Source of the DNA: Cellulosimicrobium terreum | Lineage (GTDB): Bacteria > Actinomycetota > Actinomycetes > Actinomycetales > Cellulomonadaceae | DNA length: 64,000 nt | Assembly (NCBI GenBank): GCA_014803435.1 | Contig: JACYFD010000003.1 | Span: 448,159-512,158 of the forward strand | Reading direction: 5' to 3' | Part shown: positions 1-7,607 of the stretch, piece after piece | How positions within the stretch are numbered: the first letter of the stretch is position 1 | Layout: every line of letters begins with the position of its first letter | Translations under genes and position numbers: made by a program | Notes under the pieces: generated by a model | What the model saw: the letters and a program-made list of their open reading frames with translations, nothing else | What the model was told of the DNA's origin: nothing | Databases searched by the model: none

Positions 1-1166
1 GGGTCCAGGCTCTCCCCGTCGAACCCGTCGGAGCCCGGAGCCGGGCACTGCGCGTACATGGGGTCCTGCGGGTGCTGGTTGAGCGGGTCCCGGACGCCGT
101 CCGGGTCGAGCACGGCGTGCGCGATCGTCGTGTGCGACCGCTCCCCGTACTCGTAGAACAGGTGCGTCTCGCCGTCGGCCGTGACGATCTGCGGGGACGC
201 GGAGCGGCCCGCCTCCGGCGGGGCGGGTGCGGGGACGTAGAGCGGCTGCGGGTCACCGGTCGCGGTCAGCTGCGGGTCGATCGTGCGCGCGAAGATCGTG
301 CCGACCGTCGAGCCGTAGACGATGTAGTGCTGCCCGCCCCACTCCCACAGGTCCGCACCGGAGACGTTCGTCCCCTCGACGTCGGTCGGGTCGACGATCG
401 GTTCCGGCTGCACCTCCCACGCGCGCCCGTCGGGCGAGAACGCGACGCCGATGTGCCGCACGTTGTTCGAGTAGTTGATCATGAAGAACATGCCGTACCG
501 GCGCTCGGCCGTGGGCTCGGGCATCTCGAAGACGCGCCCGTACGACGTCTCCAGCGCGCTCCGTCCGGGCTGGGCCGCGTCGACCTGCTCGGTCGTGACG
601 ACGTCCCCGCCGTAGGTGAACGTCACGCCGTCGGACGACGTCGCGTACCGGGACACGGTGTTCTCGCCGTGGAAGTACAGGTACATCCGGCCCTCGTCCG
701 CGTTCCAGAAGGCGTCCGGCGACGAGACGTGGGAGACCGAGTAGTGGGGTTCCCACTCGTTCGCGATGACGGGGCTCTGCTCGTACTGCGTCCACGGTCC
801 GTCGAGAGAGTCCGCGTACATCAGGTTGATCCCGCCCGGCGCGTCGTGCGGGGCGTAGTAGATGTACCACTCCCCGAGCGGGTCCTCGAGATGCTCGCCC
901 GCGTGGAACACGGACGGGAAGATGAACTCCTTGTTCGGGTTGTGCGGAAGGGTCTCGTCGTACGGGTCGACGATCTGCCCCGTGGACGTGAAGACCGGCA
1001 GCTCCGCTGCGGCCGTGCCGGACCCGGCCGCAGCGGACCCGGCAGCGGTCGCGCCGTCCGCCGCGGGCACGGCGAGGCTGCTCGCCAGCGCCAGGGCGGC
1101 CGCCCAGGCGAGGACGGCCCGCCGTCCGGACACCGGTGTTCGTCGGGTTCTCACAAGGGATCTCAC
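1..1166 (-). CDS. Secreted GH43/GH32-like five-bladed beta-propeller protein (3' end outside window)
   Basis: The reading frame is open from a GTG at 1166 to the window edge, so at least 388 residues are present and the C terminus is missing. The start has a GGAGG ribosome site 5 nt upstream. The N terminus is Arg-rich followed by a hydrophobic run (AVLAWAAALALASSLAVPA), a signal peptide with a Tat-like flavour. The mature part has beta-propeller strand repeats (EWYIYYAPHD, GRMYLYFHGEN, HYIVYGST, THLFYEYGE) as in GH43/GH32/GH68-type folds. I cannot assign the catalytic triad or substrate. It diverges from a CE7 acetyl esterase, which fits extracellular polysaccharide breakdown. A lectin-like or non-catalytic propeller is possible. 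Confidence 0.6.
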   Translation of the reverse strand, partial: MRSLVRTRRTPVSGRRAVLAWAAALALASSLAVPAADGATAAGSAAAGSGTAAAELPVFTSTGQIVDPYDETLPHNPNKEFIFPSVFHAGEHLEDPLGEWYIYYAPHDAPGGINLMYADSLDGPWTQYEQSPVIANEWEPHYSVSHVSSPDAFWNADEGRMYLYFHGENTVSRYATSSDGVTFTYGGDVVTTEQVDAAQPGRSALETSYGRVFEMPEPTAERRYGMFFMINYSNNVRHIGVAFSPDGRAWEVQPEPIVDPTDVEGTNVSGADLWEWGGQHYIVYGSTVGTIFARTIDPQLTATGDPQPLYVPAPAPPEAGRSASPQIVTADGETHLFYEYGERSHTTIAHAVLDPDGVRDPLNQHPQDPMYAQCPAPGSDGFDGESLD

Positions 1167-1278
1167 AGGGACCTCCGTCGGCTCCGCACCGGTGGCGTCG
1201 TCGCGCACCGGTCACCGCGCGCACGGCGGCGGCTCGTCGCAGTGTGGCCCGACGCCCACGGCCGAGGTCAAAGGGATG

Positions 1279-1286
1279 ATGCGCAT
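1279..1286. promoter_or_regulatory. Short palindrome with central CpG in divergent promoter region
   Basis: ATGCGCAT is a perfect 8-bp palindrome inside an AT-richer island of the 219-bp region between the secreted propeller gene and the CE7 esterase. A central CG is typical of LacI-family sites, but 8 bp is short and no regulator is adjacent, so this is a weak call. Confidence 0.2.
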
Positions 1287-1373
1287 TATTACGGGCGGGG
1301 AGGACGGTGTGACGGTGCGGAACCCGCGCTTCGTGAGCACCAACGGGCGTGCGTTCGCGGTGGTCAGGCGCTG

Positions 1374-1379
1374 TAAGGT
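1374..1379 (+). promoter_or_regulatory. -10 element TAAGGT, leaderless start of CE7 esterase
   Basis: TAAGGT lies exactly 6 nt before the ATG at 1386 and there is no Shine-Dalgarno sequence, so the transcript probably begins at or next to the start codon. Confidence 0.5.
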
Positions 1380-1385
1380 GCGCGC

Positions 1386-2435
1386 ATGCCGCTGTTCGAC
1401 CTGCCTCTCTCGGAGCTCGAGACGTACTCCCCCACGATCGACGAGCCCGAGGACCTGGACGCCTTCTGGTCCACGACACTGGCCGAGTCCCGCGCGGCCG
1501 GCGGGGACCTCGCCGAGACGGTGCACCTCGAACGGGTCGACGTCGGCCTCGACCTCGTCGTGGTCGACGACGTCACGTTCCCCGGGTTCGGCGGCCACCC
1601 GATCAAGGCGTGGCTCGTGCGCCCGGCCGCCGCGGCGCGCGCGGCGGAGGCGGGCGACGCCGCACCGCTGCCCGCGGTCGTCGAGTTCATCGGCTACGGC
1701 GGCGGTCGCGGGCTCGCGCACGAGCACCTGGTGTGGGCGAACGCCGGCTACGCGCACCTCGTCGTCGACACGCGCGGCCAGGGCAGCCGCTGGGGCACGG
1801 GTGGTGGGACGCCGGACCCGGTCGGGTCCGGGCCTGCCGGTCCCGGCTTCATGACCCGGGGCATCGAGGACCCGCACGACCACTACTACCGACGCGTCTT
1901 CACCGACGGCGTCCGCGCCGTCGACGCGGTCCGCTCGCTGCCCGGGATCGACCCCGCCCGCGTCGCCGTGGCCGGCGTCAGCCAGGGCGGCGGCATCGCG
2001 ATCGCCGTGGCGAGCCTCTCCGACGGGCTGGTCGCGGCCATGCCCGACGTGCCGTTCTTGTCGCACTACCGTCGCGCCGTCGAAATCACGGACCGCGACC
2101 CGTACGGGGAGGTCACGCAGTACCTCGCCGTCCACCGCGGCGCAGAGGACGCGGTGTTCCGCACTCTGTCCTACGTGGACGTCGCGCTCCTCGCCCGTCG
2201 GGCGAGCGCGCCCGCGCTGTTCTCCGTCGCGCTGATGGACCTCACGTGCCCGCCCTCGACCGTGTACGCGGCGTACAACGCCTGGGCGAGCGGCCCGACG
2301 ACGCCGGGCGGGGCCGCGCCGTCGGGCGCTGTCGACCGCGCGATCGACGTCTACCGCTACAACGACCACGAGGGCGGGCAGGGCTACCGCTTCGCGCGCC
2401 AGCTCGCCTGGCTCCGCGCGCACCCGCCGAAGTAG
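1386..2435 (+). CDS. axe: CE7-family acetyl xylan esterase / cephalosporin-C deacetylase
   Basis: 349 aa, the usual length of carbohydrate esterase family 7, which removes acetyl groups from xylo-oligosaccharides. The alpha/beta-hydrolase catalytic set is visible: nucleophile Ser199 in GVSQGG, Asp285 in LMDLTCPPST and His328 in NDHEGG. The oxyanion-side RGQGSRWG segment and the beta-interface loop typical of the family are present. There is no signal peptide, so it is expected to act in the cytosol on imported acetylated sugars. The start is set by the -10 box 6 nt upstream. It diverges from the secreted propeller gene and ends against ispE at a shared hairpin. Family assignment is secure; the natural substrate is inferred. 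Confidence 0.9.
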   Translation: MPLFDLPLSELETYSPTIDEPEDLDAFWSTTLAESRAAGGDLAETVHLERVDVGLDLVVVDDVTFPGFGGHPIKAWLVRPAAAARAAEAGDAAPLPAVVEFIGYGGGRGLAHEHLVWANAGYAHLVVDTRGQGSRWGTGGGTPDPVGSGPAGPGFMTRGIEDPHDHYYRRVFTDGVRAVDAVRSLPGIDPARVAVAGVSQGGGIAIAVASLSDGLVAAMPDVPFLSHYRRAVEITDRDPYGEVTQYLAVHRGAEDAVFRTLSYVDVALLARRASAPALFSVALMDLTCPPSTVYAAYNAWASGPTTPGGAAPSGAVDRAIDVYRYNDHEGGQGYRFARQLAWLRAHPPK

Positions 2436-2455
2436 TACGGCAGTCCCGCGACGCA

Positions 2456-2484
2456 GTACGGCAGTCCCCGGGGGACCGCGGTAC
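2456..2484. terminator. Bidirectional hairpin between CE7 esterase and ispE
   Basis: An inverted repeat (GTACGGCAGTCCCC against GGGGACCGCGGTAC, two mismatches) separates convergent genes and ends on the first base of the ispE stop codon. The left arm is preceded by a direct copy of GTACGGCAGTCCC at 2435-2447, beginning in the esterase stop codon. No T-tract follows. Confidence 0.45.
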
Positions 2485-3431
2485 TACCTCGGCGGGCGGG
2501 CGACGACGTGCGCGCCGGGCGCAGGCGCCGTCGTGCACCAGACGCTGTCGCACGCGCCCTCCGCCGTCCAGTGCGCGCCGATCGCCAGCGCGTGCTGCCG
2601 GCTCCGCGCGAGCGCGGCGACCGTCGGTCCGGAACCGGAGACGATCGCGCCGAGCGATCCCGCGTCGTGCGCGAGGTCGATGGTGCGCTGCAGGTCCGGC
2701 CGCAGGGAGATCGCGGCCTCCTGCAGGTCGTTGTGCAGCGTCTGCCCGAGCCCGACCGGGTCGCCCGCGCGCAGCGCCTGCATGAGCTCGGTGTCGTCGT
2801 CGAGGTCGAGCGACGCCGGGGCGGTGCCCGACTCGTCGAACGCGCGGAACACCGCAGGGGTCGACAGCCCCTCCTCGCGCGCGGCGAAGACCCAGTGGAA
2901 CTCGCCCCGGACCATCGCCGGGGTCAGCGCGTGACCCCGCCCCGTCCCGACGGCGGTGTGCCCCACGAGCCCGAACGCGACGTCGGCCCCGAGCTGCGAC
3001 GCCAGGTGCTGCAGCTCGGCGCGCGGCACCCCCGTCTCCCACAGCGCGTCGCACGCGACGAGCGCGGCAGCGGCGTCGGCCGAACCGCCCGCCATGCCGC
3101 CCGCCACGGGCACCCCCTTGACGACCTGCAGCCGCACGTCGGGCGCTACCCCGGCGTGCGCCGCGAGCGCCTCGGCGGCCCGCCAGGCGAGGTTCGTCCT
3201 GTCGGTCGGCACGACGTCGGCCTGCAGGCCCGACACCGCCAGCGAGATCCCGGCGCCCTCAGGGACCTGGTGGGCGACGACCTCCTCGCCGAGGCCGACC
3301 GCCTGGAAGATCGTCACGAGGGGGTGGTAGCCGTCGTCCTGCAGGGCGCCGACGCGCAGCGAGAGGTTGACCTTGCCCGGCGCGCGGACCCGGACGGACG
3401 GCGGGGGCGCGGCGGCCAGGTGCGAGCTCAC
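2484..3431 (-). CDS. ispE: 4-diphosphocytidyl-2-C-methyl-D-erythritol kinase
   Basis: 315 aa GHMP kinase that phosphorylates CDP-methylerythritol in the MEP isoprenoid pathway. The substrate-binding [12 protein letters not shown] motif is near residue 18, and the GHMP ATP loop is [16 protein letters not shown] around residues 106-121. A Gly-rich [10 protein letters not shown] motif near residue 265 closes the active site. The start ATG overlaps the end of ksgA by 4 bp (ATGA), so the two are translationally coupled, the usual actinobacterial arrangement. Confidence 0.95.
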   Translation of the reverse strand: MSSHLAAAPPPSVRVRAPGKVNLSLRVGALQDDGYHPLVTIFQAVGLGEEVVAHQVPEGAGISLAVSGLQADVVPTDRTNLAWRAAEALAAHAGVAPDVRLQVVKGVPVAGGMAGGSADAAAALVACDALWETGVPRAELQHLASQLGADVAFGLVGHTAVGTGRGHALTPAMVRGEFHWVFAAREEGLSTPAVFRAFDESGTAPASLDLDDDTELMQALRAGDPVGLGQTLHNDLQEAAISLRPDLQRTIDLAHDAGSLGAIVSGSGPTVAALARSRQHALAIGAHWTAEGACDSVWCTTAPAPGAHVVARPPR

Positions 3432-4345
3432 GCGTCCACCGTGCCAGGTCCGTTCCGGTTCGCGCGCGCGGAACCTGCCGTCGCGGCTCCCGGAGGCAGC
3501 TGCTCGGCGATGCGCGCGAAGTCGTGCACGTCGAGCGTCTCGCCGCGTGCCTGCGGGTCGACCCCCGCGGCCTCGAGGACGGCGCTCGCGGCGGCCGAGG
3601 ACCCGGCGATGCCGGACAGCGCGGACCGCAGCATCTTGCGGCGCTGGGCGAACGCCGTGTCGACGACGGCGAAGACCTCCTCGCGGGTCGCCGTCGTCGT
3701 GGGGGGCTCGCGCTTCTCCAGCGCGACGAGCGCCGAGTCGACGTTCGGCACGGGCCAGAACACCGCGCGCCCGACCGTCCCCGCGCGCCGTGCGTCGGCG
3801 TACCAGGCGGCCTTCACGGACGGGACGCCGTACGTCCGCGACCCGGGCGCTGCGGCGAGCCTGTCGGCGACCTCGGCCTGGACCATGACGAGCACGCGCT
3901 GCAGGGAGTCGAACCGTTCGAGGAACGTGAGGAGCACCGGCACCGCGACGTTGTACGGGAGGTTGGCGACGAGCGCCGTCGGCGGCTCGCCCGGGAGCGA
4001 CGTGACGTCGAGGGCGTCGGCGCCGACGACCTCGAGGCGGTCCCCGAGGTCCGGCACGTGCGCGGCCACCGTCGTCGGGAGCTGATCGGCGAGCACGGGG
4101 TCGATCTCGACGGCGACGACGCTCGCGCCCGCCTCGAGCAGGCCGAGCGTCAAGGACCCGAGGCCCGGGCCGATCTCGACGACGCGCTCCCCCGCCACGA
4201 CGGCGGCGGTGCGGACGATCTTGCGGACCGTGCCGCCGTCGTGCACGAAGTTCTGCCCGAGGGTCTTGGTCGGGCGTACGCCGAGGCGCCCTGCCAGGTC
4301 ACGGATCTCGGCCGGACCCAGCAGGGCGCCTCGGGTGTCGTTCAT
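3428..4345 (-). CDS. rsmA: 16S rRNA (adenine1518-N6/adenine1519-N6)-dimethyltransferase
   Basis: 305 aa KsgA/Dim1 enzyme that dimethylates two adjacent adenines in helix 45 of 16S rRNA during small-subunit maturation. Visible features are [10 protein letters not shown] (residues about 27-36), the SAM site [17 protein letters not shown], an acidic VVAVEID, and the catalytic [11 protein letters not shown] motif. A C-terminal helical domain follows. It sits downstream of rpfB, a conserved actinobacterial neighbourhood. A TAGGCT box 7 nt before the ATG suggests a leaderless transcript independent of rpfB. Confidence 0.95.
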   Translation of the reverse strand: MNDTRGALLGPAEIRDLAGRLGVRPTKTLGQNFVHDGGTVRKIVRTAAVVAGERVVEIGPGLGSLTLGLLEAGASVVAVEIDPVLADQLPTTVAAHVPDLGDRLEVVGADALDVTSLPGEPPTALVANLPYNVAVPVLLTFLERFDSLQRVLVMVQAEVADRLAAAPGSRTYGVPSVKAAWYADARRAGTVGRAVFWPVPNVDSALVALEKREPPTTTATREEVFAVVDTAFAQRRKMLRSALSGIAGSSAAASAVLEAAGVDPQARGETLDVHDFARIAEQLPPGAATAGSARANRNGPGTVDA

Positions 4346-4352
4346 GGTGGGC

Positions 4353-4358
4353 AGCCTA
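4353..4358 (-). promoter_or_regulatory. -10 element TAGGCT, leaderless start of rsmA
   Basis: On the minus strand TAGGCT is followed by 7 nt and then the rsmA ATG. No ribosome site lies between them. Confidence 0.45.
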
Positions 4359-4391
4359 CCGAGGGCTGCTCAGCCGTGTGCTCGGCTGCGC

Positions 4392-5729
4392 TCAGAGCAG
4401 CCCGAGCTTCGCCGCGCACGCGGGCCACTGGCCCCAGCCCGACTGCGCCTGGAGCTTCTGCGCGAGGCGCGTCTGCTCGGCCGCGGACGCCTCGGACGGC
4501 AGTCCGGATCCGCCCATCGCGTGCCACGTCTGCGCGGAGAACTGGTACAGGCCGTAGTAGCCGTTGCCGGTGTTGGTGGCGGGGTTGCCACCGGACTCGC
4601 ACTGCGCGAGCTGCGACCAGACCCCGGCGGGTGCGGAGCCCTGCGCCTTCGGCGCCGGCTTCGGGGACGACCCCGACGAGCTCGACGAGCCCGAGGAGGA
4701 CGAGCCCGACGACGAGCTGGACGACGCCGCGGGCTCGGGCGCAGGCTCGGGCTCGGGCGCCGGACGCGCCTTGGTCCCCACGACGACGACCTTGTCGACC
4801 GGCTTCTTGGTCACCTCGGCGGAGAGCTTCTTGCGCGACTCCTCCTTGCCGTCGACCGTCACGACGCGGTACACGGTCGTGTGGACGCCCTTCTTGCCCT
4901 CCTGGGTCACGGCGGACCCGAGGTCGGCGTACCGGGTGTCGTCCTTCTTGGTGACGGTCTCGAAGCCGACCTTCTTGGTCTTCTCCTCCTTCTCGACCTT
5001 CACGCGCTGCACGACGAGCGAGACGTCCGGCGCGTCGGCCGGTGCGTCCTCGTCGAGCACGACCTGCACACGGTCGCGCTCCTCGAGCAGGATGCCCTGC
5101 TGGTCGAGGATCGCGTCGATGCCGATGCTGCCGTCGGGCGCGATCTGCGTGTTGCCGTCGGCGACCACGTTGACCGGGCCGTCGGTGTCGAGGCGGATGG
5201 GCAGGGAGGCGCGCTCGCCGGAGCGGGACGCCACGAGGCGAACGTCGCTGCCGCGCGAGGCGAGGGTCGTCAGGGCCTCGTCCGCGTCGAGCGCGGTGAG
5301 GAGCACGGTGTCGTTCTCGCCGTCGATCTGGACGGGGACCTCGCGCCCGTACCGGACGACGACGTCGCTCCCGCCGCGCAGGGCGGAGCCGGACGCGGGG
5401 ACGACCTGGTCCTTGTCGCCGACCGCGACGCCCTGCTCCTCGAGCAGACCGTCGACCGACCCGGCGAAGGTCGAGACCGTGGTGATCTGACCGTCGACGT
5501 CGAGCTGGACGGTCTTGCGGGCGTTGCCGTAGGCGACGGCCCCGGTGGCGAGGAGGACGACGGCGGTCGCACCGGCGACGAGGGGCCAGCGGCGACGACG
5601 GGCGGTCGTCGTGGTCGAGGCGGCTTCTGCCGGCGTCTCGACGGTGGTCTCGGAGAGGTTGAGGGGCTGGGTGTCGGTGCTCTGTGGAGCTCCGGCCGCG
5701 TTCGCGGTCCGTCGGAATGGGTTGTTCAC
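4392..5729 (-). CDS. rpfB: Resuscitation-promoting factor RpfB (DUF348 x3, G5, Rpf lytic domain)
   Basis: Secreted peptidoglycan-cleaving enzyme, about 445 aa from the GTG at 5729. That start is preferred over the GTG at 5786 because NNPFR matches the MRNPFR start of its paralogue at 12984. Order: basic N terminus, one hydrophobic segment (WPLVAGATAVVLLATGAVAYG), three DUF348/YabE-like units (for example KTVQLDVDGQITTVSTFAG), a G5 domain (EKTKKVGFETVTKKDD to VDKVVVVGTK), a Pro/Glu then Ser/Gly-rich linker, and a C-terminal Rpf fold with CESGGNP, NGYYGLYQFS and the catalytic Glu in CESGG. It cleaves the glycan strand by analogy with known RpfB. It lies upstream of rsmA-ispE, with a long leader (5730-5990). 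Confidence 0.93.
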   Translation of the reverse strand: MNNPFRRTANAAGAPQSTDTQPLNLSETTVETPAEAASTTTTARRRRWPLVAGATAVVLLATGAVAYGNARKTVQLDVDGQITTVSTFAGSVDGLLEEQGVAVGDKDQVVPASGSALRGGSDVVVRYGREVPVQIDGENDTVLLTALDADEALTTLASRGSDVRLVASRSGERASLPIRLDTDGPVNVVADGNTQIAPDGSIGIDAILDQQGILLEERDRVQVVLDEDAPADAPDVSLVVQRVKVEKEEKTKKVGFETVTKKDDTRYADLGSAVTQEGKKGVHTTVYRVVTVDGKEESRKKLSAEVTKKPVDKVVVVGTKARPAPEPEPAPEPAASSSSSSGSSSSGSSSSSGSSPKPAPKAQGSAPAGVWSQLAQCESGGNPATNTGNGYYGLYQFSAQTWHAMGGSGLPSEASAAEQTRLAQKLQAQSGWGQWPACAAKLGLL

Positions 5730-5756
5730 TCGGGTCCAGTCGTCGTGGGGCCCGGG

Positions 5757-5791
5757 CACGGGTGCTCGGTGGCGCGTGCGCACCACCCGTG
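5757..5791 (-). promoter_or_regulatory. Strong hairpin in rpfB 5' leader
   Basis: On the minus strand CACGGGT and ACCCGTG form a perfect outer stem, with GGTG and CACC pairing inside. It ends about 28 nt before the GTG start, in a leader of about 260 nt. It could control translation or termination. I could not match the leader to the c-di-AMP (ydaO) riboswitch consensus known upstream of some actinobacterial rpf genes. Confidence 0.4.
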
Positions 5792-5992
5792 GCTCCCGCG
5801 CGCGTGCACGCAGCGGGTACGCCCGGCCCCGAAGGGATGGGCACCATGGGTCTCGAACAGCCGATCCGGCTACCTGCGACGCCTCGACTCCCCTTCCCCA
5901 GGGCCCGACGGCGACGCATCGTCCACGTGTGCGCTGCGGTTCACGAGGCGGACAGTGAGGTCCGTCATGAGCGCAGTCACGCGAGGGCGACG

Positions 5993-6025
5993 ATCGACCG
6001 TAACCGATCCGTTATCGAACTCCAA
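5993..6025 (-). promoter_or_regulatory. rpfB promoter with 11-bp-period direct-repeat operator
   Basis: Minus strand: -35 TTGGAG (6025-6020), 17-bp spacer, -10 TACGGT (6002-5997). The spacer carries ATAACG-N5-GTTACG, a direct repeat of 11-bp period. The 26-bp block 5993-6018 is identical at 25 positions to 13170-13195 in front of the paralogue at 11713-12984. The repeat spacing resembles boxes described for the MtrA response regulator, which controls cell-wall hydrolases; that link is inference. The region 5730-6097 holds no gene. Confidence 0.6.
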
Positions 6026-6097
6026 CCCCCGGCGCGATAGGTTGGGAGGTTCTGTCCGACTTTCGTGGCGAATGTCGGGCCACCCTCCATCCTCTCC

Positions 6098-7054
6098 TCA
6101 CCGTCCCGCGGCACGCCCTGCACGCTCCGCCGCCCGCGCCAGCACGTCGCGCAGCTCGGGCGGGTCGAGGACCGTCAGCCCGACCTCGAGCGACAGCAGC
6201 ATCCCCATGAGGTTCGCCATCGACGACCCACCCGTCTCGAGCACGCACGCGTCGGGGCCGTCGTCGCTCAGCACCCCCGCGGCCGGTGCGAGCCGCTCGG
6301 CCATCACGGTCGCCGGCGCGTCGAGGCGCACGCGCGCCGTGTGCGGCCAGGCCGCAGCGCCGACGCCGCGCAGCACGTGCGCGACGGCGTCGCCCCCGGG
6401 GACCTCCCGCGGGAGGAAGTGCGGACCGCCGGGCGTACGGAGCGTCAACCGGTCCACGCGGAACGTCCGCCAGTCGTCCCGGCTCGTGTCGAACGCCAGG
6501 AGGTACCAGCGTCGGCCGACGTGGACGAGGCGGTACGGGTCGACCGCGCGTGCGCTCGTCGTCCCGTCGTGGGCGCCGTACTCCAGCCGCAGGCCGCGGT
6601 GGTCGCGCACGGCGGTCGCGACGTCGGCGAGCACCTGCGGGTCGACGGTCGGTCCACCCGCGGGGACGCTGACGACCGCGGAGCGCAGCGCGTCAGCTCG
6701 TCGTCGCAGCCGCGCCGGCAGGACCGCGTCGAGCTTGGTGAGCGCCCGCAGGGCTGCCTCCTCGCTGCCGGCGACCGTCCCGCCCGTCGCCGCCCGCAGC
6801 GAGAGCACGACGGCGGTCGCCTCCTCGTCGTCGAGCAGCAGGGGCGGCAGGGCCGTCCCGGCGCCGAGGCGGTACCCCCCGGCGACGCCCGGCGACGAGC
6901 GCACCTCGTAGCCCAGGAGCCGCAGCCGCTCGACGTCGTTGCGCACCGTCCGCGTCGTCACGCCGAGCCGGTCGGCGAGCTCCGGTCCGGGCCAGGTCGC
7001 GCGCGACGGCAGGAGCGCGAGGAGGCGCAGGAGACGGACCGAGGTGTCGAGCAC
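6098..7054 (-). CDS. WYL-domain transcriptional regulator (YafY type)
   Basis: 318 aa from the GTG at 7054. An N-terminal winged helix (SVRLLRLLALL, LADRLGVTTRTVRNDVERLR, YRLG, residues about 3-60) is followed by a WYL sensor domain (DPYRLVHVGRRWYLLAFD near residue 175) and a C-terminal WCX-like region. Such proteins are usually repressors or activators responding to nucleic-acid or small-molecule ligands. The GTG is immediately preceded by GGGAGG, too close for a normal ribosome site; CAGACT 6 nt upstream suggests leaderless expression. It diverges from a VOC gene across a perfect palindrome (7084-7102), its probable operator. Confidence 0.85.
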   Translation of the reverse strand: MLDTSVRLLRLLALLPSRATWPGPELADRLGVTTRTVRNDVERLRLLGYEVRSSPGVAGGYRLGAGTALPPLLLDDEEATAVVLSLRAATGGTVAGSEEAALRALTKLDAVLPARLRRRADALRSAVVSVPAGGPTVDPQVLADVATAVRDHRGLRLEYGAHDGTTSARAVDPYRLVHVGRRWYLLAFDTSRDDWRTFRVDRLTLRTPGGPHFLPREVPGGDAVAHVLRGVGAAAWPHTARVRLDAPATVMAERLAPAAGVLSDDGPDACVLETGGSSMANLMGMLLSLEVGLTVLDPPELRDVLARAAERAGRAAGR

Positions 7055-7083
7055 CCTCCCAGTCTGTCGCGTCAGAGGCAGAT

Positions 7084-7102
7084 GCGGAACCGCACGTTCC
7101 GC
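7084..7102. promoter_or_regulatory. Perfect 7+5+7 palindrome, candidate WYL-regulator operator
   Basis: GCGGAAC-CGCAC-GTTCCGC lies in the divergent promoter region. It covers the expected -35 zone of both the leaderless WYL gene (start 7054) and the VOC gene (-10 TACTGT at 7112-7117), so bound protein could regulate both. Confidence 0.5.
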
Positions 7103-7157
7103 GATGAGTCGTACTGTCGAGGACGAAGGCACGACCACGACGACGATGGAGACGCAC

Positions 7158-7574
7158 ATGCTGCGAGGGATGGCGACGTTGAACCTGTGGGCCGAGGACC
7201 TGGAGGCCGCCTCGGACTGGTACACGACCGTGCTCGGCACGGAGCCCTACTACGTGGTGCCGGGAGGCTACGTCGAGTTCCGCGTCGGGGACCGGGAGGA
7301 CGAGCTGGGGATCATCGCCCGCTCCTGGTCGCCCCACCCCCAGCCCGACACACCGGGCGGGGTGATCGTGAACTGGCACGTCGACGACGTCCGGGCCTCG
7401 TTCGCCCGCCTCCTCGAGCTCGGCGCGACCGAGTACGAGGGCGTCGTCGAGCGCGGCAACGGCGAGGGCTTCGTCACGGCGTCCGTCGTGGACCCGTTCG
7501 GCAACGTCCTCGGGATCATGGAGAACCCGCACTACCTGAGCATGCTGAGCCCCGCGGAGGGCGACGGCCGGTGA
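7158..7574 (+). CDS. VOC-family (glyoxalase/bleomycin-resistance fold) protein
   Basis: 138 aa with the paired beta-alpha-beta-beta-beta modules of the vicinal oxygen chelate superfamily. The first module is MATLNLWAEDLEAASDWYTTVLG and the second is VIVNWHVDDVRASFARLLELG to VVDPFGNVLGIMENPHY. The ATG at 7158 is chosen because GGAG lies 6 nt upstream; ATGs at 7104 and 7146 are alternatives. The C-terminal metal-ligand Glu position (MEN) is retained, but the reaction is unknown. It diverges from and is probably controlled by the adjacent WYL regulator. Confidence 0.8.
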   Translation: MLRGMATLNLWAEDLEAASDWYTTVLGTEPYYVVPGGYVEFRVGDREDELGIIARSWSPHPQPDTPGGVIVNWHVDDVRASFARLLELGATEYEGVVERGNGEGFVTASVVDPFGNVLGIMENPHYLSMLSPAEGDGR

Positions 7575-7607
7575 CGGCTCGCGCCCGACGGCGCGGACCG
7601 GGTCCGG

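Noticed and set aside
5790-5960. c-di-AMP (ydaO) riboswitch before rpfB
   Set aside because: Context is right and a few words are similar, but the core aptamer segments could not be aligned, so it is kept only as a question.
4209-6911. Very long ORFs opposite real genes (for example here, 8765-11275, 18456-21074, 21157-24456, 27403-30447 and 38987-42061)
   Set aside because: They are Arg/Pro/Ala/His-rich antisense shadows created by high GC, without domains, ribosome sites or conserved motifs, and they run across several unrelated genes on the other strand.
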